From Thermoplasmatota archaeon (GTDB lineage Archaea > Thermoplasmatota > E2 > DHVEG-1), in NCBI GenBank assembly GCA_030605515.1, contig JAUWIE010000084.1:1-8221 (forward strand): 8,221 nt of DNA, read 5' to 3'. The first letter of the stretch is position 1. Every line of letters begins with the position of its first letter. The position numbers and the translations under genes were made by a program. The notes under the pieces are model-generated. The model ran no database searches. It was given only the letters and a program-made list of their open reading frames with translations, and was not told the origin of the DNA. Below are positions 1-5,622 of the stretch, one piece after another.

Positions 1-2
1 AT

Positions 3-272
3 ACCAGTAGCAATGGAAACACATCCAATCCTTTTTCATTTACGATAGAACCTGAACTAATATGTGGCGATATGAACAATGATGGGAGCGTTAACATTGC
101 TGATCTAACATACTTGATAGCATACTTATATGGTGGTGGACCAGCACCAATACCAGAACTTTGTGTTGCTGATGTGAACGGTGATGGTAATGTGAACATA
201 GGGGATTTAACATATATTATTGCTTATTTGTATGGTGGTGGACCAGCACCCGTGGATGATTGTTGCGGGTAA
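3..272 (+). CDS. C-terminal part of an exported dockerin-repeat protein (5' end outside window)
   Basis: The frame is open from the first base of the window and ends at TAA 270-272, so the true start lies to the left; the internal ATG at 72 is not a credible start. After a linker rich in S, T, N and P come two dockerin-type F-hand calcium loops, DMNNDGSVNIAD and DVNGDGNVNIGD. Each is followed by a hydrophobic LTYLI/LTYII-AYLYGGGPAP segment. The repeats are 34 codons apart (102 bp), and the 20-bp stretch at 129-148 recurs exactly at 231-250. Cysteines flank the repeats (ICGD, ELCVAD, and a terminal CCG), which fits disulfide bonding outside the cell. In known proteins, paired dockerin motifs bind cohesin domains or act as C-terminal modules of surface and secreted proteins; no cohesin is visible here. 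The catalytic or adhesive part is outside the window, so the overall function is unknown. The dockerin assignment is firm. Confidence 0.85.
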   Translation, partial: TSSNGNTSNPFSFTIEPELICGDMNNDGSVNIADLTYLIAYLYGGGPAPIPELCVADVNGDGNVNIGDLTYIIAYLYGGGPAPVDDCCG

Positions 273-322
273 AAGAGATATTCGTCTCCATTTAGCAAAA
301 TCTGAATAGGCTTGTGAATGTA

Positions 323-364
323 AAGTTAAACTTTCCAAAAACTTGTTTTATGAACGTTTAACTT
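323..364. repeat. 9-bp perfect inverted repeat with 24-nt spacer
   Basis: AAGTTAAAC (323-331) is the exact reverse complement of GTTTAACTT (356-364). It sits about 50 nt after the dockerin stop codon and could fold as a loose stem in the 3' UTR or bind a dimeric protein. It is AT-rich, so its thermodynamic stability is modest. The same 9-mer occurs inside the palindrome at 1403-1417. Confidence 0.4.
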
Positions 365-445
365 GACTTTCAAATCTAGCCTTTTCCCCTCCTGTTAAAT
401 TATAGTTACTACGAAAAATTAATTAGCCTTAGAAAAGATTATAAA

Positions 446-469
446 TCGTCTAACTGACGAGCATTTTTT
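446..469 (+). terminator. Terminator-like hairpin plus T-tract after the dockerin gene
   Basis: TCGTC (446-450) pairs perfectly with GACGA (456-460) around the loop TAACT, followed by GCA and six T residues (464-469). It lies about 175 nt past the dockerin stop codon in the plus orientation. Archaea often terminate on T-runs alone, so the T-tract may matter more than the 5-bp stem. Confidence 0.4.
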
Positions 470-535
470 GGAAAAAATAAAAGATAGATGTGATGATCGT
501 TAAAGATAACAAAAGGCTCTATCACAGTGTGACAG

Positions 536-583
536 AAAAAGATAGTGGATTAAGTAAGTGAATTTAAAATTCGCTAGCCACTA
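536..583 (-). terminator. Two-tier hairpin and T-tract ending the vapBC transcript
   Basis: TAGTGG (543-548) pairs with CCACTA (578-583). Inside it, AGTGAAT (557-563) pairs with ATTCGCT (569-575) with one G-U pair, giving about 13 bp in two tiers. Read on the minus strand, the outer stem is followed by TC and then five T residues (complement of 536-540). It lies about 75 nt beyond the toxin stop codon, where a terminator for that operon is expected. Confidence 0.4.
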
Positions 584-655
584 CACTTTTACAGGAAGAA
601 ATCATGGTTTGATTTGAAACTCGTGTTTAACATGATAAATGGGAAAATTACTTTT

Positions 656-1066
656 TCACATATGTTTCTTTAAATCTTTTGTTGTCCATATTCTTACATT
701 ACTTTGTTTGTCAAAATGCTTATCTTCAGTCCAAATATCCTCATTTGGAATAGATAAAGCACAAGCAAGAATAGGTGAATCATTGAGATCAATATCCTTC
801 ATAATATCGACCGCTTTTTTCATATGAGATTTAACTTTTTTATCAGGAACTATGTTTATGTTCTCCATGACTAAGTTGAATAAAAGTTCAAATTCTCCCT
901 CATTCATTTTTGCTTTCTTCAAAATATAATTTTTATGTTTACTAAGTTCTTCTATTGCATAGTCGATAGTATAAAATTCAAAGTTGATTGAAGTGATAAT
1001 CTCCCTTGTCCATCCTTCTTTAAGCAATGCAGAGATTATTCTGTTCGTATCAATGATAAGTCTCAT
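656..1066 (-). CDS. vapC: PIN-domain toxin (VapC-type ribonuclease, PIN_2-like)
   Basis: The product is a 136-residue PIN-domain protein, predicted to be a metal-dependent RNA-cleaving toxin held inactive by the antitoxin encoded just upstream. The conserved acidic residues are visible: D6 in the N-terminal strand (LIIDTN), E39/E40 (AIEEL), D96 in DLNDSPILACAL, and D115 in IWTEDKHF. The spacing and the LSKHKNYI and DKHF segments resemble the PIN_2 (PF10130) branch, which is frequent in archaea. The start codon overlaps the antitoxin stop by 4 nt (ATGA, 1063-1066), so translation is probably coupled. VapC toxins of known target cut tRNAs or the 23S sarcin-ricin loop; the target here cannot be read from sequence. 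The length is normal and all acidic positions are present, so the toxin appears intact. Confidence 0.85.
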   Translation of the reverse strand: MRLIIDTNRIISALLKEGWTREIITSINFEFYTIDYAIEELSKHKNYILKKAKMNEGEFELLFNLVMENINIVPDKKVKSHMKKAVDIMKDIDLNDSPILACALSIPNEDIWTEDKHFDKQSNVRIWTTKDLKKHM

Positions 1067-1284
1067 TCTGAAAACCTTTTCAGCAGACCTTCTTTGATTT
1101 TCTTATCAAGTTCTTCAATGTCTTCTTCCTTGAATTTGCTATTTTCAACTAGTTTTTCCATGAGTTGGATTTTTTTCACCTGTGTAAATATTGCTCTACG
1201 GGCAATTTCACTCCAATTTATTTCATTATGTTTTTTAACAAACTTATGCAATTCACTTGGCAGGGATAATGTTATATTTGGCAT
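1063..1284 (-). CDS. vapB: Ribbon-helix-helix antitoxin (VapB-type)
   Basis: This is a 73-residue protein with a classical N-terminal ribbon-helix-helix fold. The DNA-contacting strand is NITLSLP (residues 3-9), followed by helix A (about 10-20) and helix B beginning NWSEIARRAI (23-32). The charged helical tail, roughly residues 38-73, is where antitoxins of this type usually wrap the toxin. It is the first gene of a two-gene operon and overlaps the toxin by 4 nt. As a ribbon-helix-helix dimer it should bind and repress its own promoter, and a perfect inverted repeat lies 15-35 bp upstream of its start. The start at 1284 is supported by a GTGAT sequence on the minus strand a few bases upstream, complementary to the archaeal 16S 3' end. 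Confidence 0.85.
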   Translation of the reverse strand: MPNITLSLPSELHKFVKKHNEINWSEIARRAIFTQVKKIQLMEKLVENSKFKEEDIEELDKKIKEGLLKRFSE

Positions 1285-1298
1285 AAAATATCACTATA

Positions 1299-1330
1299 TG
1301 TGTATTATGTGAATACACACTTAAATATTT
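1299..1330 (-). promoter_or_regulatory. vapBC promoter with inverted-repeat operator
   Basis: TGTGTATT (1299-1306) and AATACACA (1312-1319) form a perfect 8-bp inverted repeat around a 5-bp spacer. Directly upstream on the minus strand is a TATA-like AAATATTTAAG (complement of 1320-1330), preceded by a purine-rich GGAA where a BRE is expected. A start site about 26 nt downstream of the TATA centre falls near 1299, giving a leader of about 15 nt. The repeat therefore fills the space between the TATA box and the start site, where antitoxin binding would block transcription. Box and operator are seen; repression is inferred. Confidence 0.65.
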
Positions 1331-1372
1331 TTCCTTTTTTGTTATGTTTAACATTTAGAAACATTTTTTTTC

Positions 1373-1417
1373 GTGATTAAATCACACAAAAACTTATTTA
1401 ACCCAAGTTAAACTTGG
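1373..1417. promoter_or_regulatory. Two perfect palindromes flanking a TATA-like element
   Basis: GTGATTaAATCAC (1373-1385) and CCAAGTTaAACTTGG (1403-1417) are both perfect palindromes around a single central A, with centres 31 bp apart (about three helical turns). Between them is a TATA-like CTTATTTAA (1393-1401). This lies in the divergent region between vapB and the sensor gene and could be the distal promoter of the sensor gene, with a start site near 1423 and a 190-nt leader, controlled by a dimeric regulator. The sensor's own winged helix is an obvious candidate binder, but this is inference. Confidence 0.45.
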
Positions 1418-1569
1418 CATTTGGACTTCATTTTGCAAATATCCTGTTTAAAAAACATCTAAAAATTTGCTATCAAGAAAAACATGTCAAAATCACTAGC
1501 CTAGAAATCATTCGTTTTTCTAACAGCGTTATTTTTCTGATGTATGTGAAGAGGGTTGAAAGAGACAAG

Positions 1570-1608
1570 AAAAATATAATAGTTAATATGGATATTCGTT
1601 AGAGTGAT
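1570..1608 (+). promoter_or_regulatory. Proximal promoter and ribosome site of the sensor gene
   Basis: A TATA-like AAAAATATAATAG at 1570-1582 is about 35 nt before the ATG at 1612 and would start a transcript near 1602. GTGAT (1604-1608) lies just before the ATG and matches part of the archaeal Shine-Dalgarno sequence. The same GTGAT-plus-short-spacer arrangement precedes vapB. Together these support the start at 1612. Confidence 0.45.
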
Positions 1609-1611
1609 AAT

Positions 1612-3633
1612 ATGGGGGAGTATATCACCAACCAAGCGCAGGCTGAGGGAACCATTAAGTTTAGGTTAGAATTTGAAAAAATGATTTCATCTATTTCATC
1701 CCGATTTGTTGGCATTTCGGATATTGATGATGCCATTACAACTATGCTTGAAGACATAGGTAGGTTAAGTGGTGCAAGTCGTGCTTATCTCTTTCTATTT
1801 AATGAAGATGGAACTACGATGGATAACACGCATGAATGGTGTGCTGCTGGGGTGAGCCCGCAGATAGATAATCTGAAGAATTGTCCTATGGATATAGCTC
1901 CGTGGTGGATGAAAAAACTTCGTAATAATGAGACTATTCATATTATTGATGTTTCAGAATTACCTGTTGAGGCACATGCTGAGAAGGAAATACTGGAAAA
2001 ACAGGATATCAAGTCGCTTCTTGTGTTGCCATTACATATAGGGGGAGAACTAAACGGGTTCATAGGTTTTGACAATGTAGTTGAGACTAGAAATTGGGTT
2101 GCTAACGATATAACGCTTCTCCGACTATCCTCTGAGATTTTGGGAAACGCACTAGAGTGCAAGAAAGCAGAGGAGAATCTCAAACAATATCAACTTATGG
2201 TAGAGTCTGCACATGATGCTATTTTCTTTAAAGATCTGGAAAGTCGTTATATTATTGCAAATAATAAGACATTGGAAACTTTTGGATTGCCTAACGAAAA
2301 AGTTATTGGAAAGAACGATTATGAAATAATGTCAAACAAAGAGGAAGCCGAGAAAAATATGGATGATGATCAACTTGTTTTCAAAACAGGCAAGCCAAGA
2401 GAAATTACAAAACATATGACGGGAGTGGATGGAAACGAGTATTGGTTTCAAGCTATAAAAGTTCCGCGATTTGATGATAAAGGAAACATTATTGGGCTTA
2501 TTGGTGTCGCCCGAGACATCACCAAACAAAAAAGAACCGAAGAAGAAATCATTAGAACAAAAGAATATCTGCAAAACATCATCAACAGTGCTTCTGAGAT
2601 TATTATTTCATTTGATAAAAATAACAGGGTAACTACGTGGAACAAAACAGCAGAACGCATTACAGGATATAAAACGAGAGATGTTATTGGCAGACCTGTA
2701 ACCAAGTTGATCGTTTTTGATAAACCTCGGGAGCTATTAGATACTATCAAAAGTATCTATAATGGTCATAAAGGAGTAGTTGATGAATTTGTTTTAAGGA
2801 CAAAATATGGTACGAAAAAAATAATAAAGCTATCCTATTCAACCATCAAAAGTGGTAACAAGGAATCTATCGGTATTCTTTTTTTCGGAAGAGACATAAC
2901 TCATGAACGAGAAAGCCATAGAAAATTGTTAAAGGGAAACAGTTATCTTATCAGCGATAAAAACAATAAAGCTGCAATAGATCTTTTTATTGATTTAACA
3001 AGGTTAGATTATAAGGGTTTGTTTATCACTCGTGCTAACCCTGAGATGATAGAAGGCATGATTCATTCTATGGACATTCAAGTTGAATTATTAGATCAAA
3101 ATAAACTGGGAGGGTTTGACAATATCTCGGATCTTGCGGAGTTAACAGCTACGACAAGAGATTTTAGTAAAAAACATCCCAACGCAGTGATATTATTAGA
3201 CAGGGTTGATTATCTGATAACTAATTTTTCATTTGAACAATTTGTCAAATCATTGTATCAGATTAATAGTATAGTATCAGAGAACAAATCTATATTGTTG
3301 CTACATCTTGATCCGTCGATTATAGACAAGAGACAAAAGGCTTTTATAGAAAGCGAACTTCAACCTTTACCTAGCCAAAAGATAGACAGAATACAAATCG
3401 AAGACGAGTTTTATGATATTCTAAAATTTGTACAGGAACAAAATCAAAATAATGCTGTGGTTTCTTTTAAAAAAATTAGTAGAGAATTTTCAATTGATAA
3501 ATCAACTACTGCTAAAAGAGTTAGAATTCTTGAAAATAATGGCTTGGTCTCCATAAAAAAACAAGGACGAGCGAAAACAGTACATATCTCAGAAAAAGGG
3601 AATACTCTACTCCAAAAAAGACAGATCGCATAG
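1612..3633 (+). CDS. GAF-PAS-PAS-DUF835-winged helix sensor/regulator without kinase
   Basis: The product is 673 residues with no signal peptide or membrane segment, so it should be cytoplasmic. Approximate domains in order are GAF (24-178), PAS 1 (196-303), PAS 2 (321-430), DUF835 (439-590) and a C-terminal winged helix (595-665). Each PAS ends in the usual (A/G)RDIT motif. The DUF835 part shows alternating hydrophobic strands (GLFITRANPE, AVILLDRVDYLI, SILLLHLDPS) that recall a RecA/KaiC-like core, but I see no P-loop. The last domain contains SFKKISREFSIDKSTTAKRVRILENNGLV-type helices followed by a basic wing, as in MarR/ArsR-like regulators. There is no HisKA or HATPase domain, so this is not a histidine kinase. 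DUF835 fused to PAS domains is a known archaeal arrangement of unknown mechanism. I infer a one-component regulator that senses a ligand, redox state or light in its GAF/PAS domains. Targets are unknown; the nearby palindromes are candidates. Confidence 0.85.
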   Translation: MGEYITNQAQAEGTIKFRLEFEKMISSISSRFVGISDIDDAITTMLEDIGRLSGASRAYLFLFNEDGTTMDNTHEWCAAGVSPQIDNLKNCPMDIAPWWMKKLRNNETIHIIDVSELPVEAHAEKEILEKQDIKSLLVLPLHIGGELNGFIGFDNVVETRNWVANDITLLRLSSEILGNALECKKAEENLKQYQLMVESAHDAIFFKDLESRYIIANNKTLETFGLPNEKVIGKNDYEIMSNKEEAEKNMDDDQLVFKTGKPREITKHMTGVDGNEYWFQAIKVPRFDDKGNIIGLIGVARDITKQKRTEEEIIRTKEYLQNIINSASEIIISFDKNNRVTTWNKTAERITGYKTRDVIGRPVTKLIVFDKPRELLDTIKSIYNGHKGVVDEFVLRTKYGTKKIIKLSYSTIKSGNKESIGILFFGRDITHERESHRKLLKGNSYLISDKNNKAAIDLFIDLTRLDYKGLFITRANPEMIEGMIHSMDIQVELLDQNKLGGFDNISDLAELTATTRDFSKKHPNAVILLDRVDYLITNFSFEQFVKSLYQINSIVSENKSILLLHLDPSIIDKRQKAFIESELQPLPSQKIDRIQIEDEFYDILKFVQEQNQNNAVVSFKKISREFSIDKSTTAKRVRILENNGLVSIKKQGRAKTVHISEKGNTLLQKRQIA

Positions 3634-3661
3634 TTATATACTCGCCATATTACTCTTTCGT

Positions 3662-3679
3662 TCACTGTTTTAGTGATTT
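3662..3679 (+). terminator. Weak terminator-like hairpin after the sensor gene
   Basis: TCACT (3662-3666) pairs with AGTGA (3672-3676) around GTTTT and is followed by TTT. It begins 29 nt after the sensor stop codon. A second small hairpin, ATAGG/CCTAT at 3690-3705, follows. The stems are short and the T-run brief, so this is a modest call. Confidence 0.3.
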
Positions 3680-3718
3680 CGTATATGTAATAGGTTTATT
3701 CCTATGTTTACTCTTTCA

Positions 3719-3756
3719 CCTATATTCCACCTATTATCATCCTATTTTCGAGCTAT
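3719..3756 (+). repeat. CCTAT repeats phased at exactly 11 nt
   Basis: CCTAT occurs at 3719-3723, 3730-3734 and 3741-3745, with a fourth degenerate copy (GCTAT) at 3752-3756, all in steps of 11 nt. They place the motif on one face of the helix just upstream of the TATA box at 3778. This is the arrangement expected for cooperative binding of a regulator. A further CCTAT at 3701-3705 is out of phase. Confidence 0.45.
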
Positions 3757-3777
3757 AGTTTAATATGGGTAAAAGCA

Positions 3778-3801
3778 TTTATATGGCATCCCGGTGGGAT
3801 G
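3778..3801 (+). promoter_or_regulatory. TATA box followed by a 15-bp palindrome
   Basis: TTTATATG (3778-3785), with A-rich sequence before it, is the clearest TATA box in the spacer. A transcript would start near 3808. CATCCC (3787-3792) and GGGATG (3796-3801) form a perfect 6-bp inverted repeat around GGT between the box and the predicted start site, a typical repressor position in archaeal promoters. It is GC-rich in an AT-rich background. If transcription began upstream of it, the same sequence would be an RNA hairpin. Confidence 0.5.
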
Positions 3802-3807
3802 AAAAAT

Positions 3808-3939
3808 AATCATATAGGCAGTGATGGTGCTGTTTAGAGTGCTCAGCACTGTCTTCTGTTCTAATAGTAAGAGATGTGGCTTTATGCCCATCAAGTCCAG
3901 TTTGTAACACTGGGCTTTTTCCCCTGAAAAACTAGGGGA
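3808..3939 (+). ncRNA. Candidate structured RNA or structured leader with four hairpins
   Basis: Within 132 nt four hairpins follow one another. Hairpin 1 (3817-3860) joins GGCAG to CTGTT, and above a small internal loop GATGGTGCTG to CAGCACTGTC, about 15 bp including G-U pairs. Hairpin 2 (3873-3892) is GATG-t-GGC with GCC-CATC and one bulged T. Hairpin 3 (3895-3915) is GTCCAGT with ACTGGGC followed by five T residues. Hairpin 4 (3920-3939) is TCCCCT with AGGGGA. The stretch has its own TATA box at 3778, encodes no protein, and is richer in GC than its surroundings. It could be a free small RNA ending at the T-run, or the 5' leader of the glycosyltransferase gene with an attenuator. It does not match tRNA, SRP RNA, RNase P RNA or any riboswitch I could recall. 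The 5' end is predicted, not known. Confidence 0.45.
3895..3920 (+). terminator. Intrinsic-terminator-like hairpin with five T residues
   Basis: GTCCAGT (3895-3901) pairs with ACTGGGC (3909-3915) over 7 bp, with one G-U pair and a 7-nt loop, and runs straight into TTTTT (3916-3920). It would end the candidate RNA here, or act as an attenuator upstream of the glycosyltransferase gene. Confidence 0.45.
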
Positions 3940-3949
3940 TTGTTGAAAA

Positions 3950-3960
3950 AGGAGGAGATC
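3950..3960 (+). promoter_or_regulatory. Near-complete Shine-Dalgarno sequence with no start codon
   Basis: AGGAGGAGATC matches 10 of 11 positions of AGGAGGTGATC, the complement of the canonical archaeal 16S 3' end. No usable start codon follows at normal spacing: the downstream frames opening with CTG or GTG end within a few codons, and the next ATG is over 50 nt away. All other genes here have weak or absent ribosome sites, so this unattached strong site stands out. Confidence 0.4.
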
Positions 3961-4083
3961 TGAGGAGAAAAAGTACAGAAAATTATTATTAAAGATAAGT
4001 GGAAAAAATTTAATGGTGGAGAAACAGAATGATATTAAACAGCTACTTTCGAACAGACAACCTCTATAAAAAGTAAGATTGAT

Positions 4084-5193
4084 ATGAAAGTAGCAATGAT
4101 TGGTTGGGAATATCCACCATTTAAAGTTGGGGGATTAGGTACTCATTGTTATGGACTTACTCGTAGCCTTGCTGATAAAAATGTAAAAGTAGATTTCTAT
4201 ATGCCTAAAACTAAACATAGTGCAAGTAGCGATAAGGAAAATCTAGTTATAAAAGAAGTTGGAGAAACCGATATATTTCCGTATGATCGACCAGAAGATA
4301 AAGCGTTAGCAGGCCAATTCTTTGAGAGTGTTTACAGATATAATGATCTTCTGGTTCAGAAAGTTAATGGGAAGTATGATCTTATTCATTGTCATGATTG
4401 GCTTACCATGAAAGCAGGTGTTGCATTGAAGGAAAAAATGGGCATTCCATTTATTTTAACGGTTCATTCGACTGAGTATGATCGCAGTGGTTGGCTTTAT
4501 CCAAATGATTGGTTCATTAACATTGAACGTGAGGGGATGGAAAAGGCAGACAAGATAATTGCCGTAAGCCATTTTACTAAAAGAGTTATCGTTGAAAAAT
4601 ATGGTATATCGCCTGATAAAATCACTGTTGTTCACAACGCTGTGTATCCAATTGGTGAGCGTGAAAAACAGAATATTGTCTTGTTTTTAGGGAGATTAAC
4701 GATTCAGAAAGGACCCGAGTTTTTCCTCAAAGCAGCGGAAAAAGTACTTGAACATGAGAATTGCAAGTTTGTCGTCGCTGGCATGGGAGACATGCTTCCG
4801 CGTTTGATCGATCAAGCTATTGGTATGGATATATCTAACAAGGTTATTTTTACAGGATTGCTGACTGAAGACGAGGTTAAGCACATTTATGGGATTTCTA
4901 GTGTGTATGTTATGCCTTCTGTAAGCGAACCGTTTGGGATTACCGCTCTTGAGGCTATTTCTGCTGGAACACCAGTCATTGTATCAAAAACCGCGGGTGT
5001 CTCTGAGGCTTTTAATAATTGTCTACGTGTTGATTTTTGGGATACTGATGAAATGGCGAATAAAATCGTATCGTTATTAAGATATGATCCGTTACGAACG
5101 ACCTTAGCAGAACATGGAAAACAGGAGATCGATCTATTCACCTGGGATCGTGTCGCAGAAAACACACTTAATGTTTATAAAGAAGTGGTATAA
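4084..5193 (+). CDS. GT4-family glycosyltransferase (glycogen synthase-like, GT-B fold)
   Basis: The product is a 369-residue cytoplasmic glycosyltransferase of the GT4 type with a GT-B fold. The N-terminal acceptor domain begins with the typical MKVAMIGWEYPPFKVGGLG, including the nucleotide-contacting GG at 16-17, and contains HCHDW (102-106) and AVSHFTK. The C-terminal donor domain has FLGRLTIQKG, with R204 and K209 contacting the donor phosphates, and the E-x7-E signature SEPFGITALEA (E282, E290). These features fit transfer from a nucleotide-activated sugar with retention of configuration. Relatives include archaeal glycogen synthases and surface-glycan enzymes, and sequence alone does not decide between them. 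The start at 4084 is supported by the conserved N-terminus rather than by a ribosome site, which is weak. It is followed after one nucleotide by a receiver-domain gene, so the two are almost certainly one operon. A structured 450-nt spacer lies upstream. Confidence 0.88.
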   Translation: MKVAMIGWEYPPFKVGGLGTHCYGLTRSLADKNVKVDFYMPKTKHSASSDKENLVIKEVGETDIFPYDRPEDKALAGQFFESVYRYNDLLVQKVNGKYDLIHCHDWLTMKAGVALKEKMGIPFILTVHSTEYDRSGWLYPNDWFINIEREGMEKADKIIAVSHFTKRVIVEKYGISPDKITVVHNAVYPIGEREKQNIVLFLGRLTIQKGPEFFLKAAEKVLEHENCKFVVAGMGDMLPRLIDQAIGMDISNKVIFTGLLTEDEVKHIYGISSVYVMPSVSEPFGITALEAISAGTPVIVSKTAGVSEAFNNCLRVDFWDTDEMANKIVSLLRYDPLRTTLAEHGKQEIDLFTWDRVAENTLNVYKEVV

Positions 5194-5194
5194 A

Positions 5195-5557
5195 ATGACA
5201 AGAATAATGATTGTAGATGACGAGAAAGATTTTAGAGAAATGGTCGATCTTATGATGCAAAAAGAGGGTTTTGAAACTGAGATGGCTGAGGGTGGTCCTG
5301 ATTTTCTTGGGAAAGTAGATAGTTATAATCCTGATATTGTCACTCTTGATGTGATGATGCCCGGGTTAACCACACTGGAGATACTTGAAAAACTAAAGGA
5401 AAAGAAGAGCAATCCAAAGATAATAGTGCTTACCGTTATAAGGTTTCCAGATGATGAAAAAAAGAAGATATTTGAAATGGGAAACATAGTTGATTACGTC
5501 ACAAAACCATTTGATTTCGATGAATTTATGGGTGCTGTTAAAAAGTTGCAGCATTAG
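5195..5557 (+). CDS. Stand-alone CheY-like receiver domain
   Basis: This 120-residue protein is a single receiver domain with no output domain. It shows the acidic pair D8/D9 (IVDDE), the phosphoacceptor D52 in DIVTLDVMMPG, T80 (VLTV) and K104 in the terminal TKPF motif, so it should be phosphorylatable. The start at 5195 gives the canonical MTRIMIVDDE beginning. A longer frame from 5114 would only add residues overlapping the glycosyltransferase gene and is rejected. It begins one nucleotide after the glycosyltransferase stop, and GTGGT just before that stop may serve as the ribosome site, so translation is probably coupled. No histidine kinase is encoded in the window and the nearby sensor lacks a kinase domain, so its phosphodonor must be elsewhere. 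It may act through protein contact, perhaps with its operon partner; this is inference. Confidence 0.88.
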   Translation: MTRIMIVDDEKDFREMVDLMMQKEGFETEMAEGGPDFLGKVDSYNPDIVTLDVMMPGLTTLEILEKLKEKKSNPKIIVLTVIRFPDDEKKKIFEMGNIVDYVTKPFDFDEFMGAVKKLQH

Positions 5558-5622
5558 ATTATAAAAATATGGCTTATCAATTATTCATCAATTGTCAATA
5601 AAATTTACTGGCAAACTCGTGT

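Larger units (their letters stand above)
273..655. other. Convergent intergenic spacer without a credible gene
   Basis: This 383-nt AT-rich stretch lies between the 3' ends of the dockerin gene (plus) and the toxin gene (minus). It holds an inverted repeat (323-364) and two terminator-like hairpins (446-469 and 536-583). The longest plus-strand reading frame with an ATG that I noticed by eye encodes only 22 residues (493-561), has no clear ribosome site and was not accepted. Confidence 0.6.

Noticed and set aside
493..561. 22-codon reading frame in the convergent spacer
   Set aside because: No ribosome site, no promoter at the right distance, and it overlaps the terminator-like hairpin at 536-583.
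323..1413. GTTTAAC/GTTAAAC found five times around the toxin-antitoxin locus
   Set aside because: The 7-mer also occurs inside ltaE (about 6471), is AT-rich, and lacks regular spacing; only the copies inside longer inverted repeats were kept.
1414..1602. 62-codon plus-strand frame before the sensor gene
   Set aside because: It opens with TTG, lacks a ribosome site, overlaps the 1403-1417 palindrome and the sensor promoter, and has the composition of random AT-rich sequence.
4013..4069. 18-codon reading frame starting ATGGTGGAG upstream of the glycosyltransferase
   Set aside because: It is too short, with no ribosome site at normal distance and no recognisable sequence; chance is the simpler explanation unless ribosome profiling shows otherwise.
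5114..5194. Longer start for the receiver gene, overlapping the glycosyltransferase
   Set aside because: The extra 27 residues fit no receiver family N-terminus, whereas ATG at 5195 gives the canonical beginning one nucleotide after the upstream stop.
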